Origin: Propionibacteriaceae bacterium
GTDB lineage: Bacteria; Actinomycetota; Actinomycetes; Propionibacteriales; Propionibacteriaceae
Assembly (NCBI GenBank): GCA_030544185.1
Contig: JAUNRO010000146.1
Location: forward strand, 2,018 to 7,710
DNA: 5,693 nt
Reading direction: 5' to 3'
Position 1 is the stretch's first letter, and each line of letters starts with the position of its first letter. The position numbers and the translations under genes were made by a program. Below the pieces are notes generated by a model that saw only the letters and a program-made list of their open reading frames with translations, had not been told where the DNA came from and searched no databases. Positions 1 to 4,812 of the stretch are shown here, in pieces.

Positions 1-387
1 GATGTGACCCTGCTCCCGCGCTGGCATCACTTCTTCGCGCGCGTGGTGCTCGAGGATCCGGAAACCGCGCTGCACCCGGGCCACGGACACTATGTGCCGG
101 CCGGCTGGACGGCGCTGGTCCACGCCCGCACCGCTGGCCCCTTCACCACCTCGGTCGGCGAGCGCTCGGTCGTCATCCGCCAGCCGCAGCCCGGCCGGGG
201 CGAGCAGATCTTCTCCTGGTGGGTGGCCCCGGGGGACGAGGGGACCAGGATCATCCAGCGCGTGCGCGTCGCGGGCCGCTATGGCGTGCTGTTCGCCCGG
301 CTGGTCGGCCGCACATCGGCGTCCGGCTTCGCCGAGGACGTGCGCCGGCTCGCGCGCCTGGTGGATTCGCCCGGGGGCGCAGCCTGA
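1..387 (+). CDS. C-terminal part of a small, possibly SRPBCC-like (polyketide cyclase/START-type) protein, 5' truncated
   Basis: The frame is open from the first base of the window to a TGA at 385-387. It gives 128 codons, and the true start is probably upstream: the GTG at 4 has no visible ribosome binding site, and the sequence before it is in frame. The protein alternates beta-strand-like stretches rich in V, R and W (around the HARTAGPF, IRQPQPG and IIQRVRVAG segments). It ends in an amphipathic helix (GFAEDVRRLARLV). That strand-rich body with a long closing C-terminal helix fits the helix-grip fold of SRPBCC ligand-binding or polyketide-cyclase-like proteins, and about 130-145 residues would be a normal size. 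The family call is inferred from overall pattern only; no catalytic residue is identifiable and the ligand is unknown. The gene is convergent with the GH13 gene, with 22 bp between the stops. It could also be a DUF of unknown role. Confidence 0.6.
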   Translation, partial: DVTLLPRWHHFFARVVLEDPETALHPGHGHYVPAGWTALVHARTAGPFTTSVGERSVVIRQPQPGRGEQIFSWWVAPGDEGTRIIQRVRVAGRYGVLFARLVGRTSASGFAEDVRRLARLVDSPGGAA

Positions 388-397
388 GGCGTACGCC
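388..397. repeat. 10-bp perfect palindrome in a convergent gene gap
   Basis: GGCGTACGCC directly follows the TGA of the left-hand gene and lies in the 22-bp gap before the stop of the convergent GH13 gene. It is a perfect palindrome but has no loop and no T-tract, so it is at best a poor terminator. In GC-rich DNA it may be chance. No other terminator is visible in the gap. Confidence 0.25.
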
Positions 398-409
398 CGG
401 GGCGGTCGC

Positions 410-2086
410 TCACGGCAGCAGGGGCTCCCCCGGCTGCAGCCGCAACCACTTGTGCCCATAGCCCTCGAGCGCCAACCGGACCCGCCCACGGCTGTCGGCG
501 TGCACGGGGTCGTCGGCGAAGATGTCGATGATCGCGATGCCGGCCCGGTCGCGACCGAGGGAGAACTCGATATCGCAGGCCTCGTCGGAGAAGTTGTGCA
601 CCGCGAACACCGACGACTCATCCAGGCGGCACTCGTGCACCAGCACGTGGTCGAGCTCCTGCTCCACCACGTGGAAGGCGCCCCAGCCGAGCTCGGGACA
701 CGTGCGGTAGTGCTGGATCAGTGATCGCATGAAGTTCCACAGCGACTCGGGGTCACGGCGCTGAGCGGCGACATTGATGTGCGCCGGGCCCTGGCCCTCG
801 CTCAGCATGGGCTGGACCAGCTGGCGCGGCTGGGCGTTGGAGAATCCCCCGTTCTTGCCGTCGGTCCACTGCATCGGCACGCGGACCGCCATCCGGCCCT
901 CCTGGCTGGTGTCTTCACCGAGGCCGATCTCCTCGCCGTAGTAAAGGGTCGGCGTCCCCGGGAGCGAGAACAGCAGGGAATAGGCCATCCGCAGCCGGCG
1001 CGGATCGTGCTTGAGCATGGTCGGCAGCCGCAAGGTGAGGCCGCGGTCATAGATCTGGACCTCGGGATCGGGGCCGAAGGCGTCGAACACCTCCTGGCGC
1101 TCGTCATCGCTGAGCTTGTCGAGGGTCAGCTCGTCGTGGTTGCGCAGGAAGGTCGCCCACTGGTTCTTGGAGTTGATCTCCGGGCGGTCGAGCAGAGCCT
1201 TCGCCAGCGGCCGGGCATCACCCCGGGCAAGGGAGAGATAGCAGTTCTGCATCCCGATGAAGTCGAACATCATCGTCAGCTCGTCGCCGGACTCCCCGCC
1301 GAAATAGAGGAACTGGTCGTGATGGGGCACGTTCACCTCACCGAGCAGGATCGCATCGCCCTTGCGGCGGCCGAGGAAGGCCCGGAGCTCCTTGAGGAAC
1401 ACGTGGGGGTCGGCGGGGACGTCGCTGCGCTCGTCGAGGGTCTCGGTGTCTTCGAAGATGAACGGAACCGCATCGACCCGGAACCCGTCGAGGCCGACCT
1501 GCAGCCAGAAGTCCATCACCCGCTGGACCTCCTCGCGCACGCGCTGGTTGGCCCAGTTGAGGTCGGGCTGGTGTGTGTAGAAGTGATGGAGATACCACTC
1601 CCCGGTCTTCTCGTCGAGCTCCCAGATGCTGTCTTCCCGGTCCGGGAACACGACCTCGTCGGAGGTGTCAGGCGGGGTGTCGGAGCGCCACACATAGAAG
1701 TCGCGGAACGGGTTGTCCTTGCTGCGCCGGGCGGCCTTGAACCAGGGGTGCTGGTCGGAGGTGTGGTTGACCACGAGATCGGCGATCACCCGCATGCCGC
1801 GGTGATGCGCCATGCGGATCACCTCGACGACCCGGCCGTGATCGCCGAGCCGGGAGTCGACTCCATAGAAGTCCATGACGTCATAGCCGTCGTCGCGATC
1901 GGGGGTGGGATAGAAGGGCATCAGCCAGAGGCAGGTGACGCCGAGCTCGGCGAGATAGTCGATCCGGTGCGCGAGGCCGGCGAGGTCGCCGATGCCGTCG
2001 TCGTTGTGGTCGAGGAAGGTCTCGATGTCCAGGCAATAGAGGACGGCGCTCTTCCACCACTGGTCGGCCGTGTCGGTGATCCGCAT
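410..2086 (-). CDS. Trehalose synthase-like GH13 alpha-amylase family enzyme
   Basis: This 558-residue protein carries the GH13 (beta/alpha)8 catalytic barrel. All conserved regions are visible: DLVVNH (103-108), QPDLNW (173-178), GFRVD with the predicted nucleophile Asp205, LLGE with acid/base Glu250, and RNHD with transition-state stabiliser Asp318. An EF-hand-like DHNDDGIGD loop (26-34) is a probable calcium site. A beta-sandwich C-domain occupies roughly 465-558. There is no signal peptide, so it should act in the cytoplasm on maltose, trehalose or short alpha-glucans. It resembles trehalose synthase (TreS, maltose-trehalose isomerase), notably in RDDGYDV, SDQHPWF, RDFYVW and QWATFLRNHDELTL. 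However, the GIRRRLAPLL-type segment of classical TreS reads GLTLRLPTML here (349-358), and no maltokinase is fused or adjacent. A generic glucosidase or glucosyltransferase is therefore equally possible. The ATG at 2086 has a strong AAGGAG upstream; the longer in-frame extension to 2587 only overlaps the LLM gene and is rejected. It is the second gene of a two-gene operon. Confidence 0.93.
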   Translation of the reverse strand: MRITDTADQWWKSAVLYCLDIETFLDHNDDGIGDLAGLAHRIDYLAELGVTCLWLMPFYPTPDRDDGYDVMDFYGVDSRLGDHGRVVEVIRMAHHRGMRVIADLVVNHTSDQHPWFKAARRSKDNPFRDFYVWRSDTPPDTSDEVVFPDREDSIWELDEKTGEWYLHHFYTHQPDLNWANQRVREEVQRVMDFWLQVGLDGFRVDAVPFIFEDTETLDERSDVPADPHVFLKELRAFLGRRKGDAILLGEVNVPHHDQFLYFGGESGDELTMMFDFIGMQNCYLSLARGDARPLAKALLDRPEINSKNQWATFLRNHDELTLDKLSDDERQEVFDAFGPDPEVQIYDRGLTLRLPTMLKHDPRRLRMAYSLLFSLPGTPTLYYGEEIGLGEDTSQEGRMAVRVPMQWTDGKNGGFSNAQPRQLVQPMLSEGQGPAHINVAAQRRDPESLWNFMRSLIQHYRTCPELGWGAFHVVEQELDHVLVHECRLDESSVFAVHNFSDEACDIEFSLGRDRAGIAIIDIFADDPVHADSRGRVRLALEGYGHKWLRLQPGEPLLP

Positions 2087-2088
2087 GG

Positions 2089-3060
2089 TCAGCTCTCCTT
2101 GAGGCCCGGCAGCACGTGCTCGCCGAACGCGTCGATGAAGCCGGCCTGCTCCGGGCCGACGTGATGGCAATAGATGTCGTCGAAGCCGAGTCCGGCGTAC
2201 TCCGCGAGCCAGTCCCGGTGGCGCGCCGGGTCCGCCGAGATGCGCACGTGCTCGTGCATCGCCTCGGGCGGGACGAAGCGGGCCATATCGTCGAAGGCCT
2301 TCGGATCGCGGACGTCCCAGGCGATCCCGGCGCCGAAGACGTTGGTCCGCCACTGATCGTGGGCGAGGGCCAGCGCCTCGTCCCCGGTCGGCGCCCAGGA
2401 CAGATGGACCTGGAGGGAGATGTTCCCGCGGCCGCCGGCGCTGCGATAGGCGTCGATGATGGCTTTCAGCGTATCGATGGGCTGGTTGAGCGTGACCAGC
2501 CCATCGGCCCAGGCCGCGACCCGGACCGCGCTCGCCACCGAGACCGCGGGGGCGATCAGCAGCGGCCGGGGCTCCGCGCGCTCCCACACCCGGGCCTCGT
2601 GCACCCGGACGAGGCCGCGGTGGGTGACGGTCTCACCGTCGAGCAGCCGCCGGATCACCCCGACGCACTCCTCCAGGCGCCGTGTGCGGGCCTCCTTGTC
2701 GGGCCACGCATCGTCGGTGATGTGTTCGTTCATGTTCTCACCGCTGCCGAGCGCGATCCAGAACCGGCCCGGAAACATCTGCCCGAGCGTGGCAACCGCC
2801 TGCGCGGTGATCGCCGGGTGATAGCGCTGTCCGGGCGCGTGGACGCAGCCGAAGGCGAGGCCGGTGGTGGCCAGCGCGGCACCCAGCCAGGACAGCGCGA
2901 ACCCGGAGTGTCCCTGGCGATCGCTCCAGGGCTCCAGGTGGTCGGAACACATGGCCATCTCGAAGCCCGCGCGCTCCGCGTGCTGCACGTCGGCGAGCAG
3001 CTGTCGCGGGCTGATCTGCTCGTGCGACGCATGGAAGCCGAATCGGGTCATGTCCGTCAT
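2089..3060 (-). CDS. LLM-class (luciferase-like) flavin/F420-dependent oxidoreductase, TIGR03885-like
   Basis: This is a 323-residue bacterial luciferase-like TIM-barrel protein. Visible family features are FGFHASHEQ at the N-terminus (7-15), SDHLEPW (39-45), the signature RYHPAITAQAVATLGQMFPG from 79, and the cofactor-phosphate-binding region IALGSGENMNEH (102-113). The C-terminal barrel end is GLGFDDIYCHHVGPEQAGFI (290-309). Members use reduced FMN or F420 to oxidise or reduce small organic substrates; the substrate here is unknown. The HASHEQ start resembles the subgroup named TIGR03885, predicted to use FMN rather than F420; this assignment is from memory and was not searched. The start is uncertain. 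ATG at 3060 gives the usual family N-terminus. ATG at 3051 is also possible, and a GTG at 3090 has a weak AAAGAG upstream but would add ten atypical residues. It is the first gene of an operon with the GH13 gene 2 bp downstream and is divergent from the crotonase. Confidence 0.9.
   Translation of the reverse strand: MTDMTRFGFHASHEQISPRQLLADVQHAERAGFEMAMCSDHLEPWSDRQGHSGFALSWLGAALATTGLAFGCVHAPGQRYHPAITAQAVATLGQMFPGRFWIALGSGENMNEHITDDAWPDKEARTRRLEECVGVIRRLLDGETVTHRGLVRVHEARVWERAEPRPLLIAPAVSVASAVRVAAWADGLVTLNQPIDTLKAIIDAYRSAGGRGNISLQVHLSWAPTGDEALALAHDQWRTNVFGAGIAWDVRDPKAFDDMARFVPPEAMHEHVRISADPARHRDWLAEYAGLGFDDIYCHHVGPEQAGFIDAFGEHVLPGLKES
2095..2100 (-). promoter_or_regulatory. Ribosome binding site of the GH13 gene, inside the LLM gene
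   Basis: The minus strand reads AAGGAG, then 8 nt, then the ATG at 2086. This Shine-Dalgarno is formed by the Lys-Glu codons near the end of the upstream oxidoreductase gene (…LKES-stop). Its stop codon lies only 2 bp before the ATG. The arrangement fixes the GH13 start and implies translational coupling: the ribosome finishing the LLM protein can reinitiate on the GH13 cistron. Confidence 0.85.
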
Positions 3061-3220
3061 CAAAACAGGGTTGGTCGACCCGCTCGTCACCGGGGTGGCT
3101 CTTTGTCGATCCCTGCCGGACGGTCAGGACTCCCTGTCAACTGGTCGATTCCGGCGGCCACGGGCGCGCCGTCCTGGTCGTTCCCGCCCGGGCGGCGCAC
3201 GGTCTGAAAAGATGCGGCGC
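3061..3220. promoter_or_regulatory. Divergent intergenic region between the LLM and crotonase genes
   Basis: This 160-bp space must hold promoters for both directions. On the minus strand a perfect TTGACA lies at 3140-3135, a candidate -35 for the LLM-GH13 operon. No good -10 follows at 17 bp; the nearest weak match is AGGGAT at 3114-3109. Other visible elements are a perfect 12-bp palindrome CCGCCCGGGCGG at 3184-3195, a GGTCGACC palindrome at 3073-3080, and a direct repeat CTGGTCGATTCC (3141-3152) / CTGGTCGTTCCC (3174-3185), 10 of 12 identical and 33 bp apart. None matches a regulator site I can name. No RNA gene or extra ORF with coding character is seen. Confidence 0.3.
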
Positions 3221-4069
3221 ATGACCGAACTCCCCACGCACCCGGGCCTGCGTACCCACCGCGACGGCGACACCCTCACCGTCACGCTGGCGAATCCGGA
3301 GAAGCGCAACCCGCAGACCCCGACGCTGTGGCTCGCGCTGGAGCAGATCGCGACCGGCCTCGACCCGGCGATCCGGCTCGTCGTGCTCAACGCCGAGGGC
3401 CGAGACTTCTCGACGGGCCTGGACCGCGGGATGCTGTCGCCGGACGGGATGGTGGGCGAGCCCCGGGTGCTGTCGGTCGCCGCGAATCGCGGCCTGGGCG
3501 AGACCAGCGAGCTGATCCGTGGTTTCCAGCGCGCGTTCACCGCGTGGGGCGAGGTCTCGGCCATCGTCCTGGCCGCCGTGCAGGGCCACGCGATCGGTGC
3601 CGGCTTCCAGCTCGCGCTGGCCGCCGATCTGCGCATCGTCACCACCGATGTGCGCCTGGCGATGCGGGAACCGTCGTTGGGGCTGGTGCCGGATCTGGGG
3701 GGTACGCTGCCGCTGGTCCACGCGCTCGGCTATTCCCGTGCGCTCGAGATCTGCGTGACCAGCCGCTTCATCGGCGCGCAGGAGGCAGTCGCCTATGGGC
3801 TGGCGACGCTCGCAGTGCCGAACGAGGACCTCGAAAAGGTCACCGCCGAGGTGGCGGGGGCGATCCTGGAGATCCCCGACGCCGCGCTGCGGGAGACCAA
3901 GCAACTGCTGCGGGCGGCCGTGCACAACGGCGCTGAGGAACAGCTCCGGGCCGAGCGCGAGGCGCAGGCGCGGCTGCTGGTCGGCGTCGTGGGCAAGCAC
4001 CTGGAGCAGCGGCCGCACGATCACGGGGGCCACGACCACGATCACGGGGACCGAGGGCACAGCCACTGA
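3221..4069 (+). CDS. Enoyl-CoA hydratase/isomerase (crotonase) family protein with His-rich C-terminal tail
   Basis: This 282-residue protein carries the crotonase fold, which stabilises acyl-CoA enolate intermediates in fatty-acid or aromatic acid degradation. Visible features are the start of the core VTLANPEKRN (21-30), the first oxyanion-hole segment FSTGLD (63-68), the second AVQGHAIGAGFQLALAADLR (119-138), and MREPSLGLVPDLGGT (148-162). Aligned with rat enoyl-CoA hydratase, Glu150 matches catalytic Glu164, but the Glu144 position is Gln130. Simple hydration is therefore doubtful, and isomerase or another crotonase reaction is plausible. From residue 264 the family-like part gives way to an Asp/Gly/His tail with seven His among the last 17 residues. 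The start is ATG 3221, with an A-rich AAAAGA about 8 nt upstream; ATG 3212, in frame, would add Met-Arg-Arg. The open frame reaching back to 2864 overlaps the LLM gene and is not coding. The gene is convergent with the downstream arsenate-reductase-like gene, with 4 bp between stops. The true substrate cannot be inferred. Confidence 0.92.
   Translation: MTELPTHPGLRTHRDGDTLTVTLANPEKRNPQTPTLWLALEQIATGLDPAIRLVVLNAEGRDFSTGLDRGMLSPDGMVGEPRVLSVAANRGLGETSELIRGFQRAFTAWGEVSAIVLAAVQGHAIGAGFQLALAADLRIVTTDVRLAMREPSLGLVPDLGGTLPLVHALGYSRALEICVTSRFIGAQEAVAYGLATLAVPNEDLEKVTAEVAGAILEIPDAALRETKQLLRAAVHNGAEEQLRAEREAQARLLVGVVGKHLEQRPHDHGGHDHDHGDRGHSH
4016..4066 (+). repeat. Histidine-rich tail coding segment with a 13-nt direct repeat
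   Basis: The last 17 codons of the crotonase encode HDHGGHDHDHGDRGHSH: seven His with Asp, Gly, Ser and Arg spacers. CACGATCACGGGG occurs at 4016-4028 and again at 4037-4049, a 21-nt period that keeps frame and repeats HDHG. The pattern looks like a small in-frame duplication. His/Asp tails of this kind bind Ni, Zn or Cu in proteins such as HypB, UreE and SlyD; metal binding here is inference. Confidence 0.7.
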
Positions 4070-4077
4070 TCGGTCAG
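4066..4077. repeat. Short inverted repeat spanning two convergent stop codons
   Basis: CTGA-TCGG-TCAG forms a 4-bp stem with a 4-nt loop. The TGA of the crotonase (4067-4069) and the TGA of the opposing gene (4076-4074) lie in the two arms, with a 4-bp gap between them. The stem is too short and lacks a T-tract, so it is unlikely to be a strong intrinsic terminator. Transcripts from both sides must overlap or rely on Rho. Confidence 0.2.
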
Positions 4078-4718
4078 CGCGTCGTCGCGATCGCGGACTC
4101 CTCGATCGGGATCTCCAGATCGTCGAGCAGGGCGCGGACCCGGATCTCGATCTTGTCGCAGATCCGCCGCACCTCGGTGACGTCGCGGCCCTCGGGATCG
4201 TCGACGTCCCACTTGATCACCCGCCGCGCCGGATAGTGCGGCAGATCGCAGCCCATGTCGATCACGATGTCGGCGGCGTCCTCGACGTTGAACGGGATGC
4301 CGGTCGGGAACTCACCGTCGATCTCGATCCCGCGCTCGGCGAGCACCTCGGCGACAGCAGGGTTCACACCGAGAGCCGGACGCATGCCTGCGGCCCGCAC
4401 ATGGACCGGCCGGCCGGCGAGCTTCTCGGTGAGGGCGGCAGCGAACTGGGAACGGCCGGTGTTGTGCACGCAGACGAACAGGATGACGGGCACGGGCTTG
4501 AGCTCCTGGCCGGCCGCGGCGGCGCGGGCAGCGAGCCGGTCGCGCGACTGCTTGGCGATCAGCATCCCGAGGAAGTCAGGTTTGCGCGCGGTCTGCTCGA
4601 GCGCGAGGCGGACTGTGGCGACCTCCTTCGCGACCACGTCGCGCGTGAAGGTGCCGGCATATCGATAGGCCAAGTCCTCGACGATGGCCTCATATTCGGC
4701 GTCGGAGATTCCCGTCAT
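4074..4718 (-). CDS. Arsenate reductase/low-MW protein tyrosine phosphatase-like protein with N-terminal helical domain
   Basis: This is a 214-residue cytoplasmic protein. Residues 1-70 are predicted helical and resemble the three-helix-bundle domain found fused to ArsC-like domains in actinobacteria. Residues 75-205 form the low-molecular-weight phosphatase/ArsC domain. The P-loop CVHNTGRS (83-90) supplies nucleophile Cys83 and Arg89, and DDPEG (173-177) holds the acidic loop (Asp173/Asp174). Such enzymes reduce arsenate to arsenite or dephosphorylate phosphotyrosine. Where thioredoxin-linked relatives have a second resolving cysteine (GC…CP), this one reads MGCDLPHYP. Only Cys157 remains there, plus Cys187 further on. 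That fits a mycothiol/mycoredoxin-type mechanism or a phosphatase role better than the thioredoxin cycle. The start is ATG 4718, with an in-frame TGA just upstream at 4733-4731. The only Shine-Dalgarno-like string, AAAAGGTG, is rather far away (13 nt). A PHO-box-like repeat overlaps this leader. No ars operon genes (arsR, acr3) are adjacent. Confidence 0.9.
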   Translation of the reverse strand: MTGISDAEYEAIVEDLAYRYAGTFTRDVVAKEVATVRLALEQTARKPDFLGMLIAKQSRDRLAARAAAAGQELKPVPVILFVCVHNTGRSQFAAALTEKLAGRPVHVRAAGMRPALGVNPAVAEVLAERGIEIDGEFPTGIPFNVEDAADIVIDMGCDLPHYPARRVIKWDVDDPEGRDVTEVRRICDKIEIRVRALLDDLEIPIEESAIATTR

Positions 4719-4728
4719 GTCACTTATT

Positions 4729-4750
4729 GTTCACCTTTTGTTAACCTAAC
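4729..4750 (+). promoter_or_regulatory. PHO-box-like direct repeat upstream of the arsenate-reductase-like gene
   Basis: Two 11-nt units lie head to tail on the plus strand: GTTCACCTTTT (4729-4739) and GTTAACCTAAC (4740-4750). The first seven bases of each match the conserved part of Streptomyces PhoP (PHO) boxes, 11-nt repeats beginning GTTCACC; the first is exact and the second has one difference. The stretch 4722-4750 is strikingly AT-rich for this genome. It sits 11-32 bp upstream of the minus-strand ATG at 4718, over the probable leader and -10 area (TAGGTT on the minus strand at 4748-4743 fits TANNNT). Function as an operator is inference. The AT-richness and an AAAAGGTG ribosome-binding-like string alone could explain part of it. 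Confidence 0.45.
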
Positions 4751-4812
4751 GGAAGCGCTCAGGCCGTTCTCAGCATGCGGTGTTGCGAAGATCACATCCC
4801 GGCAGCACCGGC
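4751..4812. other. Remaining intergenic DNA after the Fpg/Nei-like gene
   Basis: These 62 bp separate the glycosylase stop from the repeat element. AACGG at 4748-4752 and CCGTT at 4764-4768 form a 5-bp inverted repeat around an AGCGCT palindrome (4754-4759). CCGGCAGCACCGG near 4799-4811 could form a 4-bp hairpin. Neither is followed by a T-tract on the minus strand, so no convincing terminator is seen. The arsenate-reductase-like gene may be partly transcribed by read-through. Confidence 0.3.

Noticed and set aside
779..2164. Long plus-strand open frame of 461 codons
   Set aside because: It is antisense to the GH13 gene, whose protein has all catalytic motifs. GC-rich coding DNA commonly leaves open antisense frames, and the translation resembles no family.
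2087..2587. N-terminal extension of the GH13 frame by 167 residues
   Set aside because: It lies wholly within the LLM gene in another frame, is Arg/Gly-rich and lacks domain features. The ATG at 2086 has a strong ribosome binding site.
2116..3207. Plus-strand open frame of 363 codons
   Set aside because: It is antisense to the well-supported LLM oxidoreductase and has a low-complexity Arg/Asp/Gly composition.
2864..3220. N-terminal extension of the crotonase frame
   Set aside because: It is antisense to the LLM gene start and crosses the divergent promoter region. The crotonase core begins right after ATG 3221.
3137..4066. Minus-strand open frame opposite the crotonase
   Set aside because: It is a shadow of the crotonase; the translation is Arg/Gln/His-rich with no recognisable motif.
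4086..4095. CGCGATCGCG perfect palindrome
   Set aside because: It is inside the ArsC-like coding sequence, and such palindromes are common by composition in GC-rich genomes.
4799..4811. Possible hairpin terminator after the glycosylase gene
   Set aside because: The stem is only 4 bp with no T-tract on the minus strand.
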